Shown: in pieces, positions 1-8,637 of the stretch
Position numbering within the stretch: the first letter of the stretch is position 1
How the letters are laid out: each line of letters starts with the position of its first letter
Assembly (NCBI GenBank): GCA_964436045.1
Contig: CAYTBN010000009.1
Location: forward strand, 62,001-126,000
DNA from: CAYTBN01 sp964436045
Lineage (GTDB): Bacteria; Myxococcota_A; UBA796; UBA9615; CAYRNR01
Length of the DNA stretch: 64,000 nucleotides
Reading direction: 5' to 3'
Program-made: the position numbers and the translations under genes
Notes under the pieces: generated by a model
Seen by the model: the letters and a program-made list of their open reading frames with translations, nothing else
Told to the model about the DNA's origin: nothing
The model's database searches: none

Positions 1-1633
1 CCTCGAAGATCCCGGTGCGGCCCCGGTAGCCGGTTCCCCGGCACAGGGGACACCCCGCGCCGTAGCGGGCCCTGAGCCGTCGGTTCTCGACCCCCGGGAT
101 GTGCAGCGACTGGATCTCGTCCTGGGTCAGCACCGTGTCGATGGCGCAGTCGGGGCAGATCTTGCGGACCAGCCGCTGGGCAACGATTCCGACGAGCACG
201 CTGGACAGCAAGAACGGCTCGATGCCCAGGTCGAGCATGCGGGTGATCGAGGTGGGGGCGTCGTTGGTGTGCAGGGTGGACAGCACCATGTGACCGGTCA
301 GCGCGGCCTGGACCGCGTACTCGGCGGTCTCCTTGTCGCGGATCTCACCCACCATGATGATGTCCGGGTCCTGGCGGAGGATGGTGCGCAGCGCGTTGGC
401 GAAGGTGAAGCCGATCTTCGGCTGCACCGCCATCTGGTTGAAGTCCTCCATCACCATCTCGATGGGGTCTTCGATGCTGGAGATGTTCACGTGGGGGCTG
501 TTGAGGTACTGCAGCGAGGAGTAGAGGGTCGTGGTCTTTCCGCTACCGGTCGGGCCGGTCACCAGGATCAGCCCGTTGGTCCGGCTGATGAAGTCCTCGA
601 ACATCCGTTGCTCGCGGGGGAAGAATCCCAGCGACGCCACGTCCTGCAGCAACACCGTCGGATCGAAGATGCGGGTCACCACCTTCTCGCCGAAGGCGGT
701 GGGCACCGTGGACACGCGCAGCTCGATCTCGGCGTCGTTGAACGTGGTCTTGATGCGGCCGTCCTGGGGTCGCCGCTTCTCGGCGATGTCCATCCGCGCC
801 AGGGTCTTGATCCGGCTGACCACCGCCGGGTGGACCTTCCTGGGGAGCACGTGGATCCGGTGGAGTACGCCGTCGATCCGCAGCCGGATCGCGGCGTACT
901 CGCGCTTGGGCTCGATGTGGATGTCGCTGGCCCGCTGGTCGAAGGCGTAGTGGAACAGGTACCAGACCGCCTGGACCACCGGCTGGTCCGAGGCGTCGAT
1001 CTCCTCCATCCGCTTGACGCGGGTCAGCTGCTCCAGGTTGCCCAGGTCGACCAGCTCGCCCTTGAACAGCTCGGCGGCGTGGTCCACCGACTTCTTGAAG
1101 CCGTGGTACTCGATGATGGTCTTGAGCAGCAATGACTTGGGCGCGACGGTGACCTCGACCTGCATTCCGGTGAACCGGGCGAGGCTGTCGACCAGGTCGT
1201 TGTCGAAGGGATTGGCGACCGCGATGGTCAGCAGGCCCCCCTTGCGGGCCAGGGGGATCACCAGGTGGCGCTCGGCGAAGGCTCCGTGGAAGGTCTCGGT
1301 GACCAGCTTGTAGTCCAGGGTCAGCGGATCCGGCAGTACGAACTCGTAGCCCAGATCCTCGGCCACCACCTTGGTGATGACCTCCTCGGACAGAACCTCG
1401 TTGTCGGTGCCCGGGATCACGAACCGGAAGCCCGCGACGATCTCCATCTCCCCCACCTCGTAGGGGATCCGCTTGTGGCCCAGGGCCTTGCGCAGCTCCG
1501 GGCGCTTCTGGAACAGGATCCGTTTCTCCTGGACCGAGTAGCGGACCAGCACGTCCCGCTTCTGGCCCTCGTGCATCAGGCCTTCCCGCACGAGGAGATC
1601 GCAGATCCGACCGAGGGTCGCGACGCTTGCCAT
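1..1633 (-). CDS. GspE/PilB-family secretion/pilus assembly ATPase (3' end beyond window)
   Basis: Hexameric ATPase that powers type IV pilus extension or type II secretion from the inner-membrane cytoplasmic face. Reading leftward from ATG at 1633 the frame is open for 544 codons to the window edge. The centre shows Walker A GPTGSGKTTT (near 530-555), an Asp-box/Walker B region with DPDIIMVGEIRD, and TGHMVLSTLHTNDA. Near the left edge is the CPDC...CPLCRGTGYRGRTGIFE tetracysteine motif typical of GspE/PilB. The N-terminus has a degenerate MshEN-like segment (RICDLLVREGLM). PilB versus GspE cannot be decided without pilC/pilM or gsp neighbours. Divergent from the deoxynucleoside kinase gene, 48 bp away. 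Confidence 0.9.
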   Translation of the reverse strand, partial: MASVATLGRICDLLVREGLMHEGQKRDVLVRYSVQEKRILFQKRPELRKALGHKRIPYEVGEMEIVAGFRFVIPGTDNEVLSEEVITKVVAEDLGYEFVLPDPLTLDYKLVTETFHGAFAERHLVIPLARKGGLLTIAVANPFDNDLVDSLARFTGMQVEVTVAPKSLLLKTIIEYHGFKKSVDHAAELFKGELVDLGNLEQLTRVKRMEEIDASDQPVVQAVWYLFHYAFDQRASDIHIEPKREYAAIRLRIDGVLHRIHVLPRKVHPAVVSRIKTLARMDIAEKRRPQDGRIKTTFNDAEIELRVSTVPTAFGEKVVTRIFDPTVLLQDVASLGFFPREQRMFEDFISRTNGLILVTGPTGSGKTTTLYSSLQYLNSPHVNISSIEDPIEMVMEDFNQMAVQPKIGFTFANALRTILRQDPDIIMVGEIRDKETAEYAVQAALTGHMVLSTLHTNDAPTSITRMLDLGIEPFLLSSVLVGIVAQRLVRKICPDCAIDTVLTQDEIQSLHIPGVENRRLRARYGAGCPLCRGTGYRGRTGIFE

Positions 1634-1681
1634 GGAGGAAAGGTAGCACGCGGAAGGCGGGAGGAGTACGCTATCGACCCC

Positions 1682-2323
1682 GTGAGAGATCAGGTCAAGT
1701 TCATCGCCGTCGCCGGCAACCTGGGGGTGGGTAAGTCCACCCTGGTCGACTATCTCTGCCGCACCTACGGCTGGACCCCGTTCACCGAGCCCAACGAGGA
1801 GAATCCCTTCCTCGACGATTTCTACGAGGACATGCCGCGCTGGGCGTTCAACTCCCAGATCAGCTTCCTGGCCCACAAGTTCCGCATCCACCTGGAGTTG
1901 ATGGAGACCGCCGGCACCGTCGTCCAGGATCGGACCATCTACGAGGACGCCGAGATCTTTGCCCGCCACCTGGTGAAGATGGGCGCGATGGACGACCGGG
2001 AGTGGGCGACCTACCAGAACCTCTACACGGCGATGAACCGGGTGCTGCGTCCGCCCGATCTGCTGCTCTACCTCAAGTGCGGGCTACAGACGATTCGCAA
2101 GCGGATCCGCCAGCGGGGCCGGGAATCCGAACAGGACATCCCGGCGGAGTACATCAAGCGGCTCAATCGGCTGTACGGCAGCTGGCTCCGCCGCTACGAC
2201 CTCTCGCCCGTGGTGGTCATCCGTACGGACAAGCTCGACTACATCTCGGACTTCGTACACCGACAGGATCTGGACGAGATCCTACGGCCGTTCCTTTCCG
2301 GCGGACACGACCGTTCAAGTTGA
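1682..2323 (+). CDS. Deoxynucleoside kinase (dGK/dAK type)
   Basis: Predicted to phosphorylate deoxyadenosine/deoxyguanosine (or deoxycytidine) in nucleotide salvage. 213 residues, the usual length. Start is the GTG at 1682, preceded by GGGAGGAG and leading directly into the P-loop AGNLGVGKSTL at residues 8-18. Further family marks are the DRTIYEDAEIFA motif (substrate and catalytic site), and an Arg-rich LID segment RKRIRQRGRESEQDIP followed by YIKRLNRLYGSW. Substrate choice among purine and pyrimidine deoxynucleosides cannot be read with confidence. Divergent from the PilB-like gene; its stop overlaps the promoter of the next gene. Confidence 0.9.
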   Translation: MRDQVKFIAVAGNLGVGKSTLVDYLCRTYGWTPFTEPNEENPFLDDFYEDMPRWAFNSQISFLAHKFRIHLELMETAGTVVQDRTIYEDAEIFARHLVKMGAMDDREWATYQNLYTAMNRVLRPPDLLLYLKCGLQTIRKRIRQRGRESEQDIPAEYIKRLNRLYGSWLRRYDLSPVVVIRTDKLDYISDFVHRQDLDEILRPFLSGGHDRSS

Positions 2324-2350
2324 CATGGCGCGCCCAAGGGAAATAGAACC
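2321..2350 (+). promoter_or_regulatory. Sigma70-type promoter for the AgmX-like gene
   Basis: TTGACA (2321-2326), 18 bp spacer, TAGAAC (2345-2350). The -35 box overlaps the TGA stop of the kinase gene. Predicted 5' leader of about 115 nt before ATG 2474. Read by eye, not scored. Confidence 0.5.
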
Positions 2351-2473
2351 TACGCGGTTTGCCTCCGTCGTCCGGGGCTCCTCGCTTGCCCCCCGATCGC
2401 CCGGGTCGGGCGCCACTGGATGACGGTGATCGTGAGGTAGGGGCGCCAGAGGCTCCCGAGAGGAACGTCGACC

Positions 2474-4477
2474 ATGAGGATCGTTTGCGACAGCTGCGGG
2501 GCTGTCTACAAGATCGCCGACTCCAAGCTTGTCAAGGAGGTCAACAAGGCCACCTGCAAGCGTTGTGGTCACAAGATCATCATCCGCAAGCCCCGCGCCG
2601 CGGCCTCGGTCGAGGGCCCCAGCGAGCGCACGATCATCTCCCCCGGGGGGCCGTCCGCCGAGCAGGGCAAGAAGAAAAAGGACGAGAAGACGGTCATCAC
2701 GACCATCCCGCAGCTGGAGAAGTACGAGAGCGCCGCGATGTCCGCGGGCGCCATCGGCAGTCTCACCAGCGAGCTGCGCACCATCTCCGCTCCGGCCGAC
2801 ATCCCTTCGCCGCCGGCCACCGAGAGCCTCGGGCCCGGCGAACACTCGTTCAACGGATTCGACAACCAGTCCCAGGTGGCTGAACCGGCGCCGATGCCGA
2901 CGCCCCCCGAGATCCCGCCGCCGCCGGCCCCGCCCGGATCGGACGGCCCGACGCAGACCGGCGGAGTCATGGCCTCGCCGATTGCAGAGCCCCAGCTGCC
3001 GGAGCCGCCCCCGCCCGCGTACCCGGAACCGAGCCCGGCAACCGATCCCTATGCCTCGGCCCCGATGGCGGCCCAGCCTGGCGCCCAGCCGGCGATGCCC
3101 GATCCCCGCGCCGATGCGGCCGGCATCTCCATCGCGATTCCGCCCGAGGCTGGCCCTCTCTTCAACGAGGCCAACGCACCGCGCGACCGGCTCGCGGCCG
3201 AGGCCCCACCGTCGCCTTCGCAGGCCGACCACATCCACGATGCGGACCTCTCCAGCGCCATCAACCAGGCCCCGCAGCCGCCGGCCGAGTCGGCGGGGAT
3301 GCCGGCCGCGGGCGAGGTGCGGACGGCGACCCGCGAGGTCGAGACAGTTCCCTACCACCCCAAGGGGGAGCTGGTCTGGATCCTGCTCTTTTCGCTGGTC
3401 GCGATGGCGGGTATCGCCCTGGCCACCGTGGCGACCACCATCCCGGTCCCCCACATGGGCACCGTGGGCTTCGGCTTGATCTGGACCGCCGCCCTGTCCA
3501 CCTTCCTGACCTGCATCCTCAGCGGGTTCGGACGGCGCAAGGGCCGGGCCTTCGTCATGGCCATCCTCGGCCTGCTGCTGGGGATGGGGCTGGCCTTCGG
3601 CCTCACCTACGCCATGGGTGTCGTCCAGACCCAGTTCACGTCCCAGCTGAACCAGTTCGTCGGGACGGGGGGAGTGACCACGGGCTTCGACCCGTCGACC
3701 CTGCCGAACACCCCGTCGACCATCGACGAGACGGTCAGGACCGGCGACCCGGCAACCTTGCCTGCGGACGGCACGACCGACGCGGCGGGCGGTACCGGAA
3801 CCCTTCCCGCCGATGGAACCGCGGAGGATCCGACCCCCGCGCCGGCCGACGCCGAGGACCCCACAGAGGCCCCCGACGACGCCGAAGCCAACGCCGACCC
3901 GCCCGCGCCGGCGGCCCCGGCCATCGTCTTCACCTCCTCGCCCTCCAGGGCCGAGGTGTACATGGACGGTCGTCGGATGGGCCGCACGCCCTATCGCTAC
4001 GAGGCGGGACGGGCGAGCCGCAGCTACACGGTGACCATGAAGAAGGACGGCTACGAGGACACCACCGTGGCCAAGGACTTCCCCCGGGAAGGGGTCAGCT
4101 ACGCCAAGGGCACGCTCAAGAAGGAGGAGCAGGAGGTCGCGGCGGCCGAGGATCCGACGCCGGAGCCGGAGGAGGAACTCCCCGAGTACACCGACGTGCT
4201 GGCCCCGTCGATCATCGAGGCCATCGTGGGCTCCAACGCTGCCGTCAAGCGCTGCTTCGCCGAGGCCAAGGCCCGCGACGAGGTGATCACCGGCAAGATC
4301 TGGGTCAAGTTCACCGTGTCGCCCAACGGCGAGGTCTCCAAGGCCCACATCGTCAACTCGGACCTGTCCGGGACCGACCTGGACTCCTGCGTGTCGGCCC
4401 AGATCAACCGACTGCAGTTCGCCGCCTTCCGCGGCAGCACCTCCAAGGTCGTCAAGTACCCCTTCGTGGTGAAGTAG
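2474..4477 (+). CDS. AgmX/GltJ-like zinc-ribbon, PEGA and TonB-C domain membrane protein
   Basis: 667 residues. The N-terminal zinc ribbon has Cys5, Cys8, Cys28 and Cys31 (MJ0042-type). A long Pro/Ala-rich linker follows (about 60-290), then three or so transmembrane segments at about 299-388, another acidic linker, and a PEGA domain at about 485-537 (SSPSRAEVYMDGRRMG). The C-terminal domain (572-667) has the AgmX/TonB-C pattern, with VKRCFAEA and GKIWVKFTVSPNGEVSKAHI. This order resembles Myxococcus GltJ/AgmX, an inner-membrane protein of the gliding complex whose C-terminal domain reaches across the periplasm. No other glt/agl genes are visible, so a motility role is inference. ATG has GAGAGGAAC upstream. 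Confidence 0.8.
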   Translation: MRIVCDSCGAVYKIADSKLVKEVNKATCKRCGHKIIIRKPRAAASVEGPSERTIISPGGPSAEQGKKKKDEKTVITTIPQLEKYESAAMSAGAIGSLTSELRTISAPADIPSPPATESLGPGEHSFNGFDNQSQVAEPAPMPTPPEIPPPPAPPGSDGPTQTGGVMASPIAEPQLPEPPPPAYPEPSPATDPYASAPMAAQPGAQPAMPDPRADAAGISIAIPPEAGPLFNEANAPRDRLAAEAPPSPSQADHIHDADLSSAINQAPQPPAESAGMPAAGEVRTATREVETVPYHPKGELVWILLFSLVAMAGIALATVATTIPVPHMGTVGFGLIWTAALSTFLTCILSGFGRRKGRAFVMAILGLLLGMGLAFGLTYAMGVVQTQFTSQLNQFVGTGGVTTGFDPSTLPNTPSTIDETVRTGDPATLPADGTTDAAGGTGTLPADGTAEDPTPAPADAEDPTEAPDDAEANADPPAPAAPAIVFTSSPSRAEVYMDGRRMGRTPYRYEAGRASRSYTVTMKKDGYEDTTVAKDFPREGVSYAKGTLKKEEQEVAAAEDPTPEPEEELPEYTDVLAPSIIEAIVGSNAAVKRCFAEAKARDEVITGKIWVKFTVSPNGEVSKAHIVNSDLSGTDLDSCVSAQINRLQFAAFRGSTSKVVKYPFVVK

Positions 4478-4507
4478 CACCCGATCCCGCCCATCGACCT
4501 TCCCCTC

Positions 4508-4532
4508 CTGACGCCTGAAGCCTGACGCCTGG
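4508..4532. repeat. GGCGTCA heptamer array (minus orientation)
   Basis: Three 7-bp units on the minus strand (GGCGTCA, GGCTTCA, GGCGTCA). The same heptamer forms arrays at 8594 and 26250. It overlaps the -35 region of the downstream MopE-like gene. Confidence 0.6.
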
Positions 4533-4551
4533 AGCCTTCCCGCGCTACACT
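4522..4551 (+). promoter_or_regulatory. Probable sigma70-type promoter for the MopE-like lipoprotein gene
   Basis: CTGACG (4522-4527), 18 bp spacer, TACACT (4546-4551), 21 bp before the ATG at 4573. The -35 box lies inside a heptamer repeat unit. Confidence 0.4.
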
Positions 4552-4572
4552 CCCTGCGTGGAGGAGAAGTCC

Positions 4573-5208
4573 ATGCGCACGTCGAAGTTCTCGGTCCCTG
4601 CGGCGGTCCTGATTCTGGCGGTGCTCTCGCTGGTGGCCATGATCAGCTGTGAGGTCGTCACCATCCCCGAACAAAACCCGGACTCCGAGTCGTTCTACGC
4701 AGGTGATGCGGACGGAGACGGTTACAGCAACGAACTGGACTGCGACGACCACGTGGCGTCGGTCTACCCCGGGGCCACCGAGCTCTGCGATGGCCTGGAC
4801 AACGACTGCGACGGCGAGCTGCCCGACGACGAGCAGGACGCGGACGCCGACGGCTACCGGGTGTGCGAGGCGGACTGCGACGACACCAACGCCAGCAGCT
4901 ACCCCTACGCCCCCGAGCAGTGCGACGGGCAGGACAACGACTGCGACGGCGAGGTCGCCGAAGACGAGATCGACGGTGACGGGGACGGCTATGCCACCTG
5001 TGACGGAGACTGCGACGACACCGAGACCCAGATCAGCCCCGAGGCGGAGGAGATCTGCGAAGACGGCAAGGACAACGACTGTGACGAGTTGATCGACGGC
5101 GACGATCCGGACTGCGCCGCGGACGACGACGACGACGTGACGGGCGACGACGACGACGTGACCGGCGACGACGACGACGTGACCGGCGACGACGACACCA
5201 CCGGCTGA
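4573..5208 (+). CDS. MopE-like metal-binding-motif lipoprotein
   Basis: 211 residues. ATG at 4573 is preferred over GTG 4558 because GAGGAG lies between them. A signal peptide ends in AMISC, a weak lipobox. Three repeats of about 38 residues follow, each with DGDGY, DCDD and a terminal DNDCDGE-like motif; this is the putative metal-binding motif of Methylococcus copper-regulated MopE and related surface proteins. The C-terminus is a tandem DDDDVTG array (three units) followed by DDDTTG. Probably a calcium- or copper-binding outer-surface lipoprotein; ligand not determined. Unlike the MopE-type protein at 36804 it has no C-terminal sorting signal. Confidence 0.8.
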   Translation: MRTSKFSVPAAVLILAVLSLVAMISCEVVTIPEQNPDSESFYAGDADGDGYSNELDCDDHVASVYPGATELCDGLDNDCDGELPDDEQDADADGYRVCEADCDDTNASSYPYAPEQCDGQDNDCDGEVAEDEIDGDGDGYATCDGDCDDTETQISPEAEEICEDGKDNDCDELIDGDDPDCAADDDDDVTGDDDDVTGDDDDVTGDDDTTG

Positions 5209-5250
5209 GCCCCCGCATCCGATCCAGCTAGCGCCGGGCTCCGGCCCGGT

Positions 5251-5679
5251 TCAGCGCCCGGTCACCCGGCTCATGCACTCGGCGGCGAGGTCGATGATGC
5301 CGCCGCGGGGGCCGGCGGGGGGGATGGTGCGGATGGCGACCAGCCGCGCGCCCCGATCCTCGGCCTGACGCCCGAAGCTCTCCAGGCGTGCCTTCAGCCC
5401 CAGGGGCGAGATGGCGAGCATCGCCAGCTGGATGCCGGACAGTCCACGGAGCGAATCCAGCAGGGCGCGGGCCGAACCGAGGGGGATCGCCAGGCCGGGG
5501 AGGACCAGCGCGGGGAACGCGATCACCACCAGCGACTCGCCCGAGACGTCCAGCTCCCGCGCACCATCCGCCTCTTCGACGCGGGCATCGAAGTTCCGCC
5601 ACGCCAGCTCGTCCTGCAGCTGACGGGCGCGCGACGCGCATGGTGGGCAGCGAGGGGCGACCAGGATCAACGCTCGCAC
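5251..5679 (-). CDS. Thioredoxin-fold protein with CPPC motif
   Basis: 142 residues. GTG start at 5679 chosen because CGGAGG sits 7 bp upstream and the frame opens directly into a beta strand, RALILVAPRC, followed by the CPPC redox motif (residues 12-15), as in thioredoxin/glutaredoxin folds. No signal peptide, so cytoplasmic. The rest, with IPLGSARALLD and IRTIPPAGPRGGIIDLA, matches no family I recognise. Divergent from argS with overlapping promoters. Confidence 0.65.
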   Translation of the reverse strand: MRALILVAPRCPPCASRARQLQDELAWRNFDARVEEADGARELDVSGESLVVIAFPALVLPGLAIPLGSARALLDSLRGLSGIQLAMLAISPLGLKARLESFGRQAEDRGARLVAIRTIPPAGPRGGIIDLAAECMSRVTGR

Positions 5680-5697
5680 AGGGGCCTCCGGGGCCCG

Positions 5698-5726
5698 AAG
5701 ATAACCACCCACCGCTCCCTCGACAA
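5698..5726 (-). promoter_or_regulatory. Sigma70-type promoter for the thioredoxin-fold gene
   Basis: On the minus strand TTGTCG (5726-5721), 17 bp spacer, TATCTT (5703-5698), about 20 bp before the GTG at 5679. Its -35 box overlaps that of the argS promoter. Confidence 0.5.
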
Positions 5727-5748
5727 CCCCGGGAACGTGGTGTACATA
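5720..5748 (+). promoter_or_regulatory. Sigma70-type promoter for argS
   Basis: TCGACA (5720-5725), 17 bp spacer, TACATA (5743-5748), 23 bp before ATG 5772. The shared CGACA core serves as -35 for both divergent promoters. Confidence 0.5.
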
Positions 5749-5771
5749 GCCGACTTCTGGAGCCGACCCCG

Positions 5772-7613
5772 ATGAGCAGACCCCCCGAGGATCTCCCCTC
5801 CCTGCAGGCCCTGGTGCTGGGCGAATTCCAGCACCTGCTGGGCGAGCTGGCACCCGAGGGCGCCGAGCTGCCCGCCCTGTCGCCGACCGTGCCCGATCGC
5901 CAGGAGCACGGCGACCTGTCGATCCCCTGCCATCCCCTGGCGCGGGTGTTCCGCAAGGCGCCCCAGGCCATCGCCGGCGACCTGGCGGCCGCGCTGGAGA
6001 GCTCCCCGACGCTGGCCCGCGCCGAGGCGGTGAACGGCTTCCTCAACCTGCACTTCGACCCCGCGCGCTGGTTCGCCGCAGCCCTCGGACCGGTGCTGGC
6101 CGCGCCCGACCGCTACGGCCACTCGGCGGATCCCGGCGGCCAGCGGGTGATGGTCGAGTTCAGCTCGCCCAACACCAACAAACCGCTCCACCTGGGCCAT
6201 GTCCGCAACAACCTGCTGGGCAACACCGTGTGCAACTTGCTGGCGGCCCAGGGACACGATGTGGTGCGCGCCAACCTGGTCAACGACCGGGGGATCCACA
6301 TCTGCAAGTCGATGCTGGCCTACCAGCGCTTCGGCGAGGGTGAGACCCCGGAGTCCACCGGGATCAAGGGCGACATGTTCGTCGGCGGCTACTACGTCCG
6401 CTTCGACAAGGAGCAGTCCGGAGACGAGGGCGAGGTTTTGCTGGAGGGTGCCCGGGATCTGCTCCGGCGCTGGGAGGCCGGGGACGAGGAGGTCGTCGCC
6501 CTGTGGAAGCGGATGAACAGCTGGGTGTACGACGGCTTCGACCGGACCTACGAACGGCTCGGTATCCGCTTCGACCGCATCTATCACGAGAGCCAGACCT
6601 ACCAGCTCGGGCGCGCCACCGTGCTCGAGGCCCTCGACCGGGGCATCGGCGAGCGCGGCGACGACGACTCGGTCGCGATCGACCTGACCGACGACGGTCT
6701 GGACCGCAAGCTGCTGCTGCGCAGTGACGGCACCAGCCTGTACATCACCCAGGACATCGGGACCGCCCAGCTCAAGCAGGACGACTACGGGCTGGATCGA
6801 TCGATCTACGTGGTGGGCAGCGAGCAGGACTACCACTTCAAGGTGCTGTTCCTGATCCTGGGCAAGATGGGCTTCGAATGGGCCGCCGGCCTCCAGCACC
6901 TGAGCTACGGGATGGTGTACCTGCCCGAGGGCAAGATGAAGAGCCGCGAGGGCAAGGTGGTCGACGCCGACGACCTGATGGAGGACGTGGTGGCGTCGGT
7001 GCGCGAGCGGATGCTGGCGCGGGACGTGGAACTGCGCGGGGACGACGGCGAGGATCCGCGGGAGTGCGCGTCGGCGGTGGCCGAACACTCGGAGCAGGCC
7101 CTCGGGGAGATGGCGGCCATCAGCGAGACCGTCGGCCTGGGTGCGCTGAAGTTCTACATGCTCAAGTTCGGCGCGCGGAAGGACTTCACCTTCAAGCCCG
7201 ACGAGTCCATCTCGCTACAGGGGGACACCGGTCCCTACGTGCAGTTCGCCTACACCCGGATCGTCGGCATCCTGCGCAAGGCGGGCATCGACCACGAGAC
7301 CCTCGACGGGGCCCCCCTGGCTGCCGCCGACCTGGCCTCGCTGGGCAACCCCGAGGAGCGCGCCCTGTGCCAGCTACTGGGGCGCTTCCCCACCGAGGTC
7401 GCCCTGGCCGCCGACAGCCTGAATCCAGCGGCGGTCTGCGCCTTCCTGCTCCAGGTCGCCCAGGCATTCCACCGCTTCGTCCACGACCACAAGGTGTTGC
7501 GTGCCAGCGACGACGGGCAGGTCGCCGCGCGGGCTTGCCTGTGCATGGCGACCGCGGTCGTGTTACGTCAGGGGCTGGCCCTGCTGGGGATCGAAGCGCC
7601 CGCGCGCATGTGA
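5772..7613 (+). CDS. argS: Arginyl-tRNA synthetase
   Basis: Class I aminoacyl-tRNA synthetase that charges tRNA-Arg. 613 residues from ATG 5772 (CTGGAG upstream). The N-terminal Add-1 domain is followed by FSSPNTNKPLHLGHVRNN, containing the HIGH signature as HLGH, and VNDRGIHICKSM. The KMSK loop reads EGKMKSREGKVVDADDL. The C-terminal anticodon-binding (DALR) domain begins near GDTGPYVQFAYTRI. The SPNTNKP and KMKSREG wording is, from memory, the form seen in Bacteroidetes-type enzymes rather than the KMSK form common in Proteobacteria. Confidence 0.96.
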   Translation: MSRPPEDLPSLQALVLGEFQHLLGELAPEGAELPALSPTVPDRQEHGDLSIPCHPLARVFRKAPQAIAGDLAAALESSPTLARAEAVNGFLNLHFDPARWFAAALGPVLAAPDRYGHSADPGGQRVMVEFSSPNTNKPLHLGHVRNNLLGNTVCNLLAAQGHDVVRANLVNDRGIHICKSMLAYQRFGEGETPESTGIKGDMFVGGYYVRFDKEQSGDEGEVLLEGARDLLRRWEAGDEEVVALWKRMNSWVYDGFDRTYERLGIRFDRIYHESQTYQLGRATVLEALDRGIGERGDDDSVAIDLTDDGLDRKLLLRSDGTSLYITQDIGTAQLKQDDYGLDRSIYVVGSEQDYHFKVLFLILGKMGFEWAAGLQHLSYGMVYLPEGKMKSREGKVVDADDLMEDVVASVRERMLARDVELRGDDGEDPRECASAVAEHSEQALGEMAAISETVGLGALKFYMLKFGARKDFTFKPDESISLQGDTGPYVQFAYTRIVGILRKAGIDHETLDGAPLAAADLASLGNPEERALCQLLGRFPTEVALAADSLNPAAVCAFLLQVAQAFHRFVHDHKVLRASDDGQVAARACLCMATAVVLRQGLALLGIEAPARM

Positions 7614-7637
7614 CGCGGGCACGAGGGAGGACGACCG

Positions 7638-8147
7638 ATGACAGCCGAGTCCGACGCCAAGGTGACCGCCCTGCTGGACAAGATCACCGAGGAGACCACC
7701 AGGAAGCGTGAGGATCGGCGCGAGGACAAGTGGCCCGAGTACCGGGAGACCGAATCCGCCAGTCGCCGCAAGGAGATCCTGGTCAACCACTACCGGCTGG
7801 CGGCGATCCGCTGGGCGAAGGTGTGGTTGCCAGCCACCGCCGACATCGAGCTGCGGCAGGTCGAGAAGCTGATGGAGCTGTTCATCGAGCGGGACGGCGG
7901 CGGCGAGGGTGACGAGGAAGTGCAGCACCGGCGAATCGTGCAGGGGCTGGTCAACCTGGGCAACACCTTGTCCCGGATGCTGCGGAACATTCAGGGCAGC
8001 AACGCCGCCGCACGGCTGGCGGCCATCGAACACGTGCGGGCCGCCATCGAGTCCGGCGAAGGCCCGGCGACCATTTTCGAGCGCGCGGAGGAGTACCGTC
8101 CGCAAGTGCTCCAGGACGAGGGGATCCCCGTCGACGTCCGCGACTGA
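7638..8147 (+). CDS. Hypothetical protein, predicted helical
   Basis: 169 residues, ATG with GGGAGGACG upstream, 24 bp after argS and probably cotranscribed with it. Highly charged N-terminus, no signal peptide, no Cys. Sequence such as RRKEILVNHYRLAAIRWAKVW and NLGNTLSRMLRNI suggests an all-helical cytoplasmic protein. No family recognised. Confidence 0.65.
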   Translation: MTAESDAKVTALLDKITEETTRKREDRREDKWPEYRETESASRRKEILVNHYRLAAIRWAKVWLPATADIELRQVEKLMELFIERDGGGEGDEEVQHRRIVQGLVNLGNTLSRMLRNIQGSNAAARLAAIEHVRAAIESGEGPATIFERAEEYRPQVLQDEGIPVDVRD

Positions 8148-8154
8148 TGAAGGG

Positions 8155-8183
8155 TTGTTGTCGGTGACCGGAGAAGCTACAGT
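8155..8183 (+). promoter_or_regulatory. Sigma70-type promoter for the FHA gene
   Basis: TTGTTG (8155-8160), 17 bp spacer, TACAGT (8178-8183), 24 bp before ATG 8208. Confidence 0.5.
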
Positions 8184-8207
8184 CGGGGCCAGGTCGAAAG
8201 AGCAGCG

Positions 8208-8594
8208 ATGAGCAACAACACGACGATGATCGACCAGGCGCTGCTGCCTCGGAACATGTCCCCCGTTCCCGAGCACATCATGGCGATGCTGCGGGTCGTG
8301 CAGGGACCTGCGGCCGGTACCGAGGTCCGCCTCACCAAGAGCATCACCGGTGTCGGTCGCGACGAGCAGAACGATCTCCCACTCCCCGACAGCCGGGTCA
8401 GCAACTTCCACATGGCCCTGTTCCACGCGGCCGGCGAGTTCCGGATCCGCGACCTGGGCTCGACCAACGGCACCTTCCTCAACGGGTCGACCGTGACCGA
8501 GTACGCCCTCCGCCACGGGGACTGGATCCAGGTGGGTGGCTGCGTCATGCGCTTCGAGATCGAGCGGATCACGACGGATATCACGGGGAACTAG
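8208..8594 (+). CDS. FHA domain protein
   Basis: 128 residues. The forkhead-associated domain spans about residues 26-120, with GVGRDEQNDLPLPDSRVSNFHM (Gly-Arg and Ser-x-x-His core), DLGSTNGTFLNG and a final strand VMRFEI. FHA domains bind phosphothreonine peptides, so this is a small adaptor in Ser/Thr kinase signalling or secretion. No kinase lies nearby. The 25-residue leader may be a docking tail containing a Thr (NNTTMIDQ). Confidence 0.9.
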   Translation: MSNNTTMIDQALLPRNMSPVPEHIMAMLRVVQGPAAGTEVRLTKSITGVGRDEQNDLPLPDSRVSNFHMALFHAAGEFRIRDLGSTNGTFLNGSTVTEYALRHGDWIQVGGCVMRFEIERITTDITGN

Positions 8595-8614
8595 GCGTCA
8601 GGCGTCAGGCGTCA
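8594..8614. repeat. GGCGTCA heptamer array, three units
   Basis: Three perfect tandem GGCGTCA units directly after the FHA stop codon, in the convergent interval before the 8638 gene. Same heptamer as at 4508 and 26250. Confidence 0.7.
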
Positions 8615-8637
8615 GCCTTCAGCAAAGAAGAGGAACG

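Noticed and set aside
543..1649. 368-codon minus-strand frame over the PilB-like gene
   Set aside because: Wrong phase; the neighbouring frame carries Walker A and all ATPase motifs and runs off the window edge.
2315..4480. 721-codon minus-strand frame opposite the AgmX-like gene
   Set aside because: Arg/Gly-rich shadow frame; the plus strand has a zinc ribbon, PEGA and TonB-C domains and an RBS.
5033..5218. Arg/Ser-rich frames opposite the DDDDVTG repeats
   Set aside because: Reverse reading of GAC repeats always yields Ser/Arg runs; no other support.
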